A stretch of 64,000 nt of DNA from Aegilops tauschii subsp. strangulata (GCF_002575655.3 NC_053040.3:224826628-224890627), one strand, 5' to 3'. Shown: positions 46,601 to 56,961, counted from the first letter of the stretch. Translations and numbers: made by a program. The notes: a model not told the origin generated them from the letters alone.

Positions 46601-47476
46601 CATGTTTGCTAGCCAGTCCGGGTGTTTTATTTCTCTAATGAATCCGGCCTCCAGTAACTTGGCTAGCTCCTCTCCCATGGCTTGTCGCTTAGGTTCAGAG
46701 AAACGCCGAAGAGTCTGCTTGACCGGCTTGAATCCCTTTAGAATGTTAAGGCTATGCCCGGCCAGCCTGCGTGGGATTCCTGGCATGTCTGAAGGATGCC
46801 AGGCGAATATGTCCCAATTCTCGCGCAAGAACTCCCGTAGTGCGGCGTCTACAACGGGGTTTAACTGTGCCCCGATGGATGCTGTTTTTGTTGGGTCCGT
46901 TGGGTGGACTTGGAATATGACTATTTCATCCGCTGGTTTAAAAGAGGTGGACTTGGATCTTTTGTCGAGTATCACGTCGTCCCTGTCCACTGTGGAGCGC
47001 AGCGCAGTTAATTCCTCGGCCGCAAGGGCTTCGGATAACACCTCGAGGGCCAGTGCGGCTATTTTGTTTTCAGCGCGGAGTGCTATGTCCGGATCACTAG
47101 CTAGAGTGATGATTCCATTGGGCCCGGGCATTTTGAGCTTCATGTACCCATAATGGAGTATAGCTTGGAAGATTGTGAATGCCTCCCGCCCTAGAAGGGC
47201 GTGGTATCCGCTATTGAACGGGGCCACTTGGAATGTGATTTCTTCGGACCTATAATTCTCCGGCGTGCCGAATACCACATCTAGTGTGATTTTCCCAGCA
47301 CATCGTGCCTCCCGACTAGGGATGATTCTTCTGGAGGTCGTGCTGCTTTGCTCAATGCGGCTTCTGTCTATTTCCATTTTTCGAAGGGTCTCCTCATAGA
47401 TGAGGTTTAGTCCGTTGCCGCCCTCCATGAGCACTTTAGTAAGCCGGAAGCCGTCCACAATTGGACTAAGGACCAA
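43610..47476 (-). pseudogene. pol gene of element E (PR-RT-RH-aRH-IN)
   Basis: Protease: LMEGGNGLN, so the catalytic Asp is Glu (47,425-47,423). RT follows, with DFKDLNKACPKDPFP, then a short templated insertion near 46,440 that shifts the frame, then YHQIKMAES and the YVDD box (about 46,249-46,267). A one-base loss near 45,870 shifts the frame again. First RNase H (YYVSTVLTPCKSRYPHYQK) and archaeal-type RNase H (MHFDGSKMLAGLGAG, NNAAEYEAL, VRGDSNLA) follow. The integrase zinc region and core have WGLDMVGPL, ITDNSSNFTADEV and NDQVEQANG, so the D-D-E residues are present. A TAA at about 44,360 breaks the core, and shifts occur near 44,015 and 43,710. All catalytic domains of a Tat-type pol are present, but there are at least five lesions. 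Confidence 0.85.
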
Positions 47477-47497
47477 GGCGGCTGGTGCTCGGGCTGT

Positions 47498-48739
47498 TCA
47501 GAATTTAGGTTCGTCACTGGCATTGAAGGTGATAGTCGTGTCGCTCCATGGATTTATTGCTGCTATGTGGCAGACTTCGGCAAGGCTGCGGAGTGCTCGC
47601 TTACGCCTATTATTTGAGCCGAAGGTCTCGAAGACTGTCCATACTGTATTGTTGTTCTCCACGGGATGGTACTCTACGGTATTGTTGATGAGGATATCCT
47701 CACCGCTCTTGGCCACCTGCCGGAGTACCCAACATGCTCTAAGGCTGTGTGTTGGTATGGTATCCGCTGTACTGTGAATTTTGCATGGCCTGTTGAGCCA
47801 TCCCTCTAGTACGGTTCCACGCCCTATAGTGAGCTTTTGTTTCTTTGTAATTGGATCGGGTGATTTATGAGAGTACACCCTTTTAATTCGGGCGGGGGTT
47901 TTAGTGAGAGCCGGAGGATCCCAGAATTTTGTTTGGGTTTTCCAGGCGCTTTCCGTCGCACAGTACTTCTGTACTATGGCCGCCAAGTCAGCGAAGTGTG
48001 CTATGTCACGGCGACTTATGCCGTTGAGGATTCCCTTGTCCGTGCAATTTTTGCAAAAGAATGAAATTGTGTCTTCCTCGCGACAGTCCCTGACCTTGCT
48101 CGTTACAAGGAGGAATCTGGCCCAATAATGATGTACTGTTTCTTGGGGCTCTTGTCTTATGTGGGAAAGATCACTTATATCTGGGTGGGTGGGTAGATTT
48201 AGGTCCAAACCCTAACTCGATCTGAGACCCGGGAGCGGCGGAGTTTCCGATTTTGAAAGTTCGGGCTCCAGTTTGTTGCCCGATAGGTCTGGCCCGCTGT
48301 CTGATTCTAAGTTCAGAGCTTGGGCCATGTCCTCCCGTAGACGGCTATCCGGCTTAGAGAGCTCGGGAATACGGACATAGCTTGTCCTCAAGATAGAGGA
48401 AGAATCGCTGCATTGCTCCTCCACCACCGCTATCTGATGGGTGATCAGCGGAGAGTTAATCTCCCTTTGGTCGGGTGTAAGCCCGATCCGATCATAGTCC
48501 GTAGCGACTCCCATGGCGGCGATGCGATCCAAGAGCTCATTCAAAGAAGAGAGCTCCATTGGATCCATCTGCTCGGCGAATTCCGAGCCGACATGGAGAC
48601 TGTTTTTGATGACCCGAGAAGTCATCGTCGGCGCAGCGGCCGAACGGGCGGTCATGACGAAGCCGCCTAGTCGGAGAGTTTGGCCTACAGCCAGGGCTCC
48701 CCCAGAGGTGATGTTGTCCTTGACAACGAGACGGGCCAT
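47498..48739 (-). pseudogene. gag gene of element E, shortened
   Basis: ATG at 48,739 (MARLVVKDNITSGG). A leader of 175 residues related to that of A ends at a TAG (48,214-48,212). The same frame continues directly into late capsid (DISDLSHIRQEPQETVHHYW). The early capsid block present in A (NIESYNGTTDPTVWIEDF to LEEAFLDNFQ) is missing. A knuckle-like variant (CKIHSTADTIPTHSLRAC) remains, and the frame ends at 47,498. It has no matching capsid N-terminus, so I expect it to be unable to assemble alone (inference). Confidence 0.65.
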
Positions 48740-48768
48740 CCCTCCTTATGATGACGGCACAATGGAAC

Positions 48769-48786
48769 TCTCAATGAAAGCACCAA
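48769..48786 (-). other. PBS-like site of element E
   Basis: TTGGTGCTTTCATTGAGA on the minus strand directly after the LTR end, identical to element A. Confidence 0.6.
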
Positions 48787-49256
48787 TGTCGGTGTCAAAA
48801 CCGGCGGATCTCGGGTAGGGGGTCCCGAACTGTGCGTCTAAGGCGGATGGTAACAGGAGGCGGGGGACACGATGTTTACCCAGGTTTGGGCCCTCTCGAT
48901 GGAGGTAATACCCTACTTCCTGCTTGATTGATCTTGATGATATGAGTATTACAAGAGTTGATCTACCACGAGATCGTAGAGGCTAAACCCTAGAAGCTAG
49001 CCTATGGTATGATTGTTGTTGTCCTACGGACTAAGCCCTCCAGTTTATATAGACACTGGAGGGGGCTAGGGTTACACAGAGTCGGTTACAAGGGAGGAGA
49101 TCTACATATCCGTATTGCCAAGCTTGCCTTCCACGCCAAGGAGAGTCCCATTCGGACACGAGACGAAGTCTTCAATCTTGTATCTTCATAGTCCAACAGT
49201 CCGGATAAAGTATATAGTCCGGCCGTCCGAGGACCCCCTAATCCAGGACTCCCTCA
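48787..49256 (-). repeat. 5' LTR of element E
   Basis: 470 bp. Here the TATA text at 49,045-49,054 is flanked by CCCTCCAGT and ACTGGAGGG, again a perfect 9-bp stem although both arms changed. Confidence 0.9.
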
Positions 49257-52253
49257 CCTGCCGCAGGCTTCGAGCTTCTTCTTGAAGGTCCTGGTCTTGA
49301 GGCCTCTCAGGACCTCCGCGTTAGCGCGTTCAGCTTGACCATTGCTCCGGGGGTGCGCCACTGAAGCGTAGCAAATATGCGTTCCAAGGTTAGTGCAGTA
49401 CGTTTTGAAGAGATTACTGGTGAACTGCGAGCCATTATCGGTGATGATGCGGTTGGGGACCCCAAAGCGGCTCACGAGACCCTTGATGAACTTGACCGCA
49501 GAGCCAGCTGGGATGGTGCGGACAGCTTCCACCTCCGCCCACTTGGTGAACTTGTCGATGGCAACGTAAAGGTATCGGTAGCCCCCAGGCGCTCGAGGGA
49601 ACGGGCCCAGGATGTCCAGTCCCCAGACCGCGAATGACCATGAGAGTGGAATGGTCTGGAGGCCCTGAGCTGGCTGATGGATTTGCTTGGCGTGGAATTG
49701 GCAGGCCTCGCAGGACCTCACGAGCTCAGCTGCGTCGTTGAGCGTCGTAGGCCAGTAGAATCCGCTGTGGAATGCCTTGCTGACGAGGGTTCGTGACGAC
49801 GAGTGGTGCCCGCAGTCCCTGCCGTGTATGTCGGCTAGCAGCTCTTTCCCCTGTTCCCTGGAGATGCAACGCAGTAAAACGTCATTTGGCCACTTCCTGT
49901 ATAACTCACCGTCCTGGATGCAGTATGCCGTGGCTTGCCGGGCCACATGCTCCGCGTCCTCCTCCTTCTCCGGCAGCGTCCCTTGCATCAGGTATTCCTT
50001 GAATTCCTTGGTCCAGCATCCCTCCTGGGGCTCGAGCGCCAAGAGTAGGCGCGCTCCCGAAGTCGGGCCAGAGGCTGGGGCTCCCGCGGCAGGTGGCTGC
50101 GGGAGCTCCTCCCGAGGCTGCGCTGTCCTTGAAACCGGTGGTGTTGCCAATGGCTTGAAGAGCCGGTCCTCGAAGAGGCCAGGCTCTTGGGGCTGTCGCT
50201 TGGATGCCCTTCTGGCAATGTCGTCAGCTTCCTTGTTGGTGCGACGGGGCACGTGCTGCAACTCCAGGCCCAGGAACTGCTTCTCCATCTTGCGCACCTC
50301 CGTGAGGTATGCCTCCATGTGTTCGTCCTTCGGCACGTATACCTTGTTGGAGAAGTTGACGAGGAGCTGCGAGTCGCCCCTGATGGTGAGACACTTCACC
50401 CCCAGTGCCGCCAAAGCCTTCAGGCCGACTATGAGGCCTTCGTACTCTGCAATGTTGTTGGAGACCTTCTCGCCCTGCTGGAAGCAGAGCTGCACGACGT
50501 AGTAGAGCTTGTCCTGAGTGGGCGAGATGAGCACTGCTCTAGCTCCCGCGCCTTGGCGCGCGAAGGCACCATCGATATACATGACCCAGCCGTCGGGCGC
50601 CTCACTTCCCGGTGAGAGGGACCGATCCTCGCCTATTTCTAGCGCCGGGGCGTCCGTCCATTCTGCCACGAAATCGGCGAGCACGGCTCCCTTGATGACC
50701 ATGGTGGTGTTGAACTCCAACTGGAATGCCTGCAGCTCGATGTTCCATTCGGTGACCCTCCCGGCGGAGTTGGGGCTCCTGAGAACCCTCTCCAGCGGGT
50801 AGGCTGAGACGACCTTGATGGGGTGGCCTTGAAAGTAATGCCGCAGCTTACATGAGGCCACCAGGAGCGCGCAAGAGCTTTTGAGGCATGGGGTACCGTG
50901 CTCTTGCATCCTGCAACACCGTGCTGACGAAGTATACCGGGTGCTCGACGAGGGCAGGTGCGCTGATGAGGCTTGTGCCTTCCGGAAGTTGGGGCGCCTC
51001 CTGAGGTGGTGGAGCCCCCAATGCTTGATCGCTTGTCGGGGTCTCTGCGGGCTCGAGGGCATCGTCCTGCTGAGCTTGATCCTCTGCTGCTGCTGCTGCC
51101 TTTGCGGTGCCCTCCTGGTCTTGCGTCGTCTCTGCTGGGGGCGTAGCTTGGCGTGATGCGCCCTTGGCTTGGTGTTCTTCCCGAACCGCCACTAGAGCCG
51201 CGTTGGCAGAGTAGGGAGTGGCGGCAAGATAAAGCACTAGGGGCTCGAGAGGTCGTGGCGACACCATCACTGGAGGGCTGGTCAGGTATCTCTTGAGGTC
51301 TTGAAATGCTCGGTCGGCCATCGAGGTCCACTCGAATGGGCCCTTCTTCTTCATCAGCTTGAAGAACGGTAGGGCGCGCTCTCCCAGCTTGGAAATGAAG
51401 CGCCTCAATGCAGTCACCTGTCCAGCAAACTTCTGCATTTCCTTGAGGGTTTGCGGTGGACTCATGTCTTCAATGGCCTTGACTTTCTCTGGGTTGGCCT
51501 CGATCCCCCTGTGGGACACATGGAAACCTAGCAGCTTGCCGGAAGGGACGCCAAACACGCACTTCTCCGGGTTGAGTCGCAAGTCCACCTGGCGGAGGCT
51601 TTCAAAGGTCTCCTCGAGGTCTTGGATCAAGGTCCTCGCCTCCCGAGACTTCACTACGATGTCGTCGACGTAGGCTTCAGCGTTTCTCCCGAGCTGCCGA
51701 CCCAAGGCGATGTGCATGAGCCGTTGGAAGGTCGCGCCCGCGTTGCGCAGCCCGGACGGCATGCAAGTGTAGCAGTACACCCCGCACGGGGTCAGGAAAG
51801 CTGTCTTCTCCACATATTCTACCGCCATCTTGATCTGGTGATATCCTGAAAACGCATCAAGGAAGCATAGCAAGTAGCACTCGGCGATGGAGTCGACGAT
51901 CTGGTAGATGCGTGGAAGCGGGAACGGATCTTGGGGCAGGCCTTGTTGAGGTTAGTGAAGTCGACGCACATTCGCTCCTTCCAGCCTTTCTTGGGCATGA
52001 CGACGGGGTTCGCCAGCCACTCGGGGTACCGAACCTCGCGAATGACACCCGCAGCCTCCAACTTGCGGGTCTCTTGGACGATGAAAGCTTGCTTCTCCAT
52101 GGACTGCCGCCTCGCCCTCTGCTTTTTGGGGCGTACGTTGCGGCACACCTTCAAGTGGTGCTCTATCACCCCTCTTGGGACCCCTACCAGCTGATCGGGC
52201 TCCCAAGCGAACACTTCCTTGTTTGCATGCAAGAACTTCACCAGCGCCTCCTC
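49257..52253 (-). pseudogene. RT-RNase H-integrase of element C (5' part of pol)
   Basis: Same frame as gag-protease across a TAG at 52,256-52,254. RT: VPRGVIEHHLKV, WLANPVVMPKKGW, DFTNLNKACP; a one-base loss near 51,930 shifts the frame; then CFLDAFSGYHQIKMAVEY and YVDD (about 51,658-51,676). First RNase H carries an Ala/Gln/Glu-rich insert of about 75 residues (about 50,950-51,180). Another shift near 50,870. Archaeal-type RNase H: MYIDGAFARQGAGARA, NNIAEYEGL, IRGDSQLL. Integrase: HHCC zinc region (CGHHSSSR, CEACQFH), WGLDILGPF, IITDNGSQFTSN, NGQAERANAE; it stops at the E insertion and resumes at 39,210. D-D-E and YVDD residues are intact. Confidence 0.85.
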
Positions 52254-53382
52254 CTAATCAGGCTCGAGGTTGGCGCCTATGGTAAAGGTTGCCCCCAAGG
52301 ACCCGTCCTCCTCGACTGGCACTTGCTTGGTTTCTTCCTTGTCTTGAGTGAACAACTGCTTCTTCTTGGTTGGTGCGGCTCCCTTGGCCTTGGAGGTGTC
52401 CGCGCCGGCGGGCTGTGCCGTCACGGCGGTCTTGAGGGCAAGTTTGAGCATCATCAAGGCTTCCTTGGTGTCCCCAACTACTGTGAGGACACCCTTGCTC
52501 CCAGGCATCTTCATGAGGTTGTAGGCCGGATGGGTCGCTGCCATGAACTGAGCCAGGGCCGGGTACCCGAGGATGGCGTTGTACGGGAGGCCGATGTGGG
52601 CGATGTCGAAGTCGACCAGCTCGGTGTGGTAGTTGTCGCGCGTGCCGAAGGTCACGGGGAGGCGGATCCGCCCCAGGGAGTGGGCGGAGCCTCCACCAAC
52701 CCCTGAGAAAGGCTTGCTAGGGCGGAGCTGCTCGAGCGGCACGTGAAGAAGGCTGAAGGCCTCGACTGAAAGCACATTGAGGCCGGCGCCGCCGTTGATG
52801 AGCGTCTTGGTCACGGACACGTTGTAGATGGTGGGCGTGCAAAGCATTGGGAGCACACCCAAGCCGACGGTGGAGACGGGATGATCCCTTGAGTCGAAGG
52901 TGAGGTCGGCCTCGGGCGCGGCCCATCCCGATGGAGCACCCGGGCGCTTGGAAGTGGCGCCGATCTGGCAAAGGAATGGCTTGATGTGACGATCCGAGGG
53001 CGGTGCTTGCGAGCCGCCGAGGAGGGCTGCGACCGCGTGGTGTGCCGGTGCCGCGTAGCACGCAGCGAAGAGACCGCGCAGCTCCTCCCAAGATGCCACC
53101 GTGGATCCGGGGAGGTTGAGCAGCCAGGCGAGCGGTGCGCCAGTGAGGGCCATGGGAAGCAAGTTGGCCATGACCTTGTCGTCGCCCCCGGCCTTAAGGA
53201 CGGCCTCCTCATACGCCAGCAGGGAAAGCCGACGGGTCCGCCGCGCTGTCGTAGCGCAGCGGCATCTCCGGCTTGAACTTAGGTGGCCACTGCACCCGCC
53301 GCAAGGCGGGAGCAAGGGCCCGGAGCCCCCGGGCGTCACCGTGGGCACCCGTAGATCCAACCGGAAGGGCGGCGCCAACCAT
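52254..53382 (-). pseudogene. gag-protease of element C, gag internally deleted
   Basis: ATG at 53,382 (MVGAALPVGSTG). Early capsid (KFKPEMPLRYDSAADPSAF) is followed by a frameshift near 53,225, then YEEAVLKAGGDDKVMANLLP and WEELRGLFAACYAAPAHH. This joins abruptly to LLGGSQAPPSDRHIKPF, which in D lies just before protease. About 230 codons, including the zinc knuckle, are missing compared with D. Protease reads LINGGAGLNVLS; the catalytic Asp is Asn (52,796-52,794). The frame ends at the TAG 52,256-52,254 and continues into RT. Confidence 0.75.
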
Positions 53383-53440
53383 GGAGAATAAGCGAGAAGA
53401 TGGTGGAGCGCGAATCGACGGAAGGAAAACTCCAGCGCAC

Positions 53441-53457
53441 CCCTACCTGGAGCGCCA
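53441..53457 (-). other. PBS-like site of element C
   Basis: Two bases inside the 5' LTR the minus strand reads TGGCGCTCCAGGTAGGG. Element D has TGGCGCGCCAAGTAGGGG at the equivalent place, so the pair share a primer class. Confidence 0.65.
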
Positions 53458-53459
53458 AA

Positions 53460-54367
53460 TGTCGGATCTTGGGTTCCGGCAAAACCCTCAAGGTTCGAAC
53501 ACTGGGGTGCCATGAAGATCTCCCCCTACCGAATCACACCCTCAGCCTCGCCGGGGTCTCTAAGCGTAGCTCGACAAACTCACAACATGAGAGACACAAG
53601 ATTTATACTGGTTCGGGACACCGTTGTGGTGTAATACCCTACTCCAGTGTGGTGTGGTGGATTGCCTCTTGGGCTGAGGATGAACAGTACAAGGGGAAGA
53701 ACAGCCTCCTGAGGTGAGGTGTTCTTGTGCTTGGTGGGTGTGAGGATGGGTTGGATCTAGTCCAAGATGAGATGGCTGAGGCTTGGTTGCCTCCTACTGT
53801 GGTGACTAATCCTATTTATAGAGGCCCTGGTCCTCTCCCCAAATATTGAGCGGGAAGGGAGCCAACAACGGCCAATTTGAAAAAGAACAACTAGTACAAG
53901 CTATCCTGACTAAAGGTGGTCTTCGCCTGCAAAAGGCTCTGGTGGTTACGCCGCTTTGGGCTCCATGGTGACCTCCGTATTGCCGTCCTGCTGGTCTTGG
54001 TCTCGTCCCACCGATATGGAAACCTTTGCTTGACGCCTCGGTACTCCCCGTCTGCGCTTGCCTCCTTAGCACCAAAGAGGTAACAAGGACACTGTGCGCG
54101 CTGGCGCCCGCCTGGTCTCGATCGTCATGGCTCACGTCATTGGAACCTCGCGAGGTTTGCCTTGCCTTGATCTCTCCGCCCCTCGCGAGCCAGCCTTGTG
54201 AGGCCGCTCCCGAGGAGGTCTTGTGTCGTCCGCCTCACGAGGCTTGGCCCCTCGCGAGGGTCTCGAATGCTTGTTGGTGAAGATGGGCCGTACGGGCCCG
54301 CTCGCAGAGCCACGCCATGGGCCGCAGGCAGGCAAGTCTGGGGACCCCCGTTCCCAGAACGCCGACA
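53460..54367 (-). repeat. 5' LTR of element C
   Basis: 908 bp partner of the LTR at 27,274, in the same orientation. It differs by substitutions and small indels; the CCTCGCGAGG palindrome is kept at 54,146 and 54,250. Confidence 0.9.
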
Positions 54368-54990
54368 GGTAGCACGTCTCGTACTTGACGTTCTCCGCCA
54401 AGGGCCAGTAGTGATCGTTGCACGCCTGCGTGAGGTGATGCGCGATGTCCGCCGGCGAGCCCCAAAACGGCATCAGGCACTCATAGCAGTAGACGAAGGG
54501 CTCCTTGGAGGCATCGACTAGGTCGTCCATGAAATGGGAGTGGCTGTAGGGGACGGTGCGCTAGTTGAATATATGAGCAAGTTACTACGAGATTTAGTCT
54601 GAATAAGCACAAAATAAATCATGACGGCTATAACAGAGATTAAACTAATCATGTGGACTAGCATAGTAGATGAACAGATCGAATCTAGGACACAGACTAG
54701 AAACATGAATTCTACCATGATTTCGAACAGGAAGGACAGAAACACATACGGTGCAACGGGAGCAGCACCGTTGGTGTTGAGGTTGTCGCCCATGTCATTG
54801 AGGAAGAGGTTGCCGAGGTCAGGGAAGAAGTCGTCGTCTGTGAAGTCGTCGCTGCCAGCAGTCGCGAGAGTGCGCTCCCCAAATTTCAACAGCGCCCGCT
54901 GAATGAAGCGCATGAGGGAGTGGCTATAGGGGACGTTGCGGCCGCCGAATGGAGCGCAGGAGTAGCCCACGAGGCAGTAGATGGTGCTCC
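54368..54990 (-). pseudogene. SINA-like E3 ligase gene, 5' half
   Basis: The exon next to the insertion (54,554-54,368) encodes KEPFVYCYECLMPFWGSPAD, IAHHLTQACNDHYWP and NVKYETCY, the zinc-finger end and hinge of SINA-like proteins. An acceptor (TTCAACTAG) lies at about 54,555. An upstream exon (about 54,990-54,752) ends at GTATGTG and carries VGYSCAPFGGRNVPYSHS. Simple joining of the two exons does not keep frame, so a splice site is misplaced or the gene was already damaged. No RING domain upstream. It continues at 27,273 on the other side of element C. Confidence 0.65.
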
Positions 54991-55486
54991 TCCCTAGTCT
55001 CTACTCTTATCTCTATCTCTACTACTCTTCTTTGTTTTTTATAATATACCAGTAGTAGCTGTCAAATCGAATAGTACTACACCGTTCGCTGCACGCCCGG
55101 CTGAACACGCTTCCTCGCCTCCATCAAACCCCTTCGTTAAACCCGCATAACTAGCTCATAACTAGTAGCGCCAATGGGTTGTGTTGCCACATGACCACCA
55201 GATGGTTTGATTGAGCCCAATCAAGATGGTTTAGTAGGAGAATGTGGATATGTCTCAAAAAAAGAACACGTGGAAAAAGTGAAGCAATGTGCAGTTCTTT
55301 TTAAATGAACGTACAGTTTTATGGCATGAATACTACTTCCCGCTTTTACAATATTGAACTAATATCGGCATTTATACATCACTATAATTTCTTTTTCTTT
55401 GAATCTATTAGCACATATATTACTTCTTTTCCCTTTTACCAAAATGACTCTGTTATATTAAGAGGTGCCTTGCACATGTATACATA
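54991..55486. other. Upstream region of the SINA-like gene
   Basis: AT-rich, with a CT/ATCTCT microsatellite at about 54,997-55,030 close to the first exon. No transposon ends identified and no other gene seen. Confidence 0.35.
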
Positions 55487-55753
55487 CTAGTAAATGTAGG
55501 TTTTTGAATGCGGCGAGGAGGCGGGTATAGCTGGGAGTGCAGCGGGCGGTGCCATCGGCCGGCACGCCGCTTCAAATGGTGGACGCAGTGAGAGGTCGCG
55601 TCCGCCCTGACCCCCTTGACCGTGGACCTTGACGGTGTACGTCACCTTGTGTCCAGATCTGAGATGCCACATGTACCAGATGAATGACTCCAAGCTCGAC
55701 CACCGTGATGCAAGAGGTGCGAGCCGAGGAACACTGTTGGAGACACCCCCCAT
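55487..55753 (-). other. Unassigned open frame of 88 codons
   Basis: GC-rich frame with SSLESFIWYMWHLRSGHKVT and a Gly-rich turn. I do not recognise it, and it lacks an ATG with convincing context. It directly abuts a MITE at 55,756, so it may be a gene fragment. Confidence 0.2.
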
Positions 55754-55755
55754 AA

Positions 55756-56061
55756 GGTTAGCCGTAGTGGGAGTAACTTAGGTAGTAACATAACACATCC
55801 CAAGAAAAAATTGCTTATGTGGCATGGAGTTAATGAGGAAAGAGATGCTTGTGGTAACATAATATGTTACTATAACATAACACACCCCGAGGTAAAATGA
55901 GGAAAGAGATGCTTGTGGTAACATAATATCTTACTATAACATAACACACCCCGAGGCTTGCATGTTACCATCCATATTTTACTACCCACTATGAAGGTAG
56001 TAACATAGACTAGTAACATATGCATGTTACTAGTCTAAGTTACTCTCCACTATGACCAGCC
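55756..56061. mobile_element. Tourist-like (Harbinger) MITE with TAA target duplication
   Basis: Left end GGTTAGCCGTAGTGGGAGTA; right end reversed GGCTGGTCATAGTGGAGAGT; both continue AACTTAG. TAA at 55,753-55,755 and 56,062-56,064. An internal tandem duplication has period 64 bp (55,832-55,892 and 55,896-55,956). Confidence 0.8.
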
Positions 56062-56099
56062 TAATTTTCCTCGGCATCATTTGAGTCCTACAAGATCTC

Positions 56100-56760
56100 A
56101 CCCACATCATCCACGGGTATGCGTCGGTCCTAAACAAACAGTTTTAACCCTTTCCGCAATGGCATTTGGAACCGTCGCCAAGTGAGTGTGGGTGATAGGG
56201 GGGTCCTTCCCACACGACCCAGAAACCGTCGGGGATATGCCCTCCTGGCACACACGTTCGGCAAAATGAGGTCGTGTGCGACTGGCGAGCACTCAAATAC
56301 AGAAATACGTACAGTAGAGCTAAAAAAATACAATTATATGGCGAAATTGTTTCCGGTCGCAAGTACATCCCACATAGCCGGTCCCCGCTAAACGTTTCCG
56401 TTCGTATGCACATCCCACACAGTCGCTCCAAGGAAAACATTTCCGTTCACAAGTACACCACACACAATTTTTCCCGTTAAATCGTTTGCGTTATTGAATG
56501 TATCACACACGGTCCATAGAAGAAACTGTGTGGCAAAGGCTGTCCATCACACACGGTTTTTATGTGGTAAACATTTGCGCAAGGTGGCCTAACGCAAACA
56601 GTTTTCAAGAGAAAGTCGTGTGTGATTGTTCATTGATCCAACACGGTTTATTCCTAGAAACTGTGAGGTCATCGCCCACGGTATTTTTTCAACAACCGTT
56701 TGCAATAGCAAAACCCAATTAGCAGGAAAATTCGCCATTAGCAGGCTAATTATCCGATTA
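56100..56760. repeat. DNA-transposon subterminal repeats (CACTA-like)
   Basis: Many copies of ACACACGGT, AAACNGTTT, CACACAGTCG and TTTCCGTTCGCAAGTACA-type words in both orientations. This is a subterminal-repeat pattern. The outer TIR is not identified. It pairs with CCCGTGTGTGATGAG-type text at 58,880-58,960 on the other side of the gene at 56,962-58,858. Confidence 0.5.
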
Positions 56761-56961
56761 TTCATAATCCATTTATTAATCTAATTGACATTTCATATTA
56801 TGCATACAATATATTTCATTTCCATATTAAGGAAGCAGAATTTCATAATTGAAATACATCAGAGTACAACATGATATAGCTTCAGCACTCAGCTACCCCA
56901 TTACACAACTGCACCAGCAGCAAGTTCCACATGCAACATGTAGAACCTTTCGAAATTAGCA

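Larger units (their letters stand above)
39211..49256 (-). mobile_element. Gypsy element E (Fatima-like), pol-bearing
   Basis: LTRs at 39,211-39,682 and 48,787-49,256, target duplication CCTGC at 39,206-39,210 and 49,257-49,261. The LTRs and PBS are of the same type as element A but a different subfamily (GGCGGATGG against GGTCGATGG). Minus-strand gag, protease, RT, RNase H, archaeal-type RNase H and integrase; plus-strand spliced gene at 40,008-42,795. The LTRs differ at about 15 positions by eye, fewer than A. It is inserted in the integrase gene of C. Confidence 0.9.
27274..54367 (-). mobile_element. Gypsy element C (Tat-type), carrier of the nest
   Basis: LTRs at 27,274-28,190 and 53,460-54,367. 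Target duplication GGTAG at 27,269-27,273 and 54,368-54,372. Without its two guests (D and E) the element is about 8.5 kb. Minus-strand order: 5' LTR, PBS, shortened gag, protease, RT, RNase H, second (archaeal-type) RNase H, integrase. On the opposite strand, before the 3' LTR, is a B3-like gene. The double RNase H plus opposite-strand gene points to the Tat clade. The LTRs share long identical blocks and differ by a few percent. I do not assign a family name. Confidence 0.9.

Noticed and set aside
53812..54280. Frames on both strands at 53.8-54.3 kb
   Set aside because: They are inside the 5' LTR of element C; the same text occurs in the other LTR.
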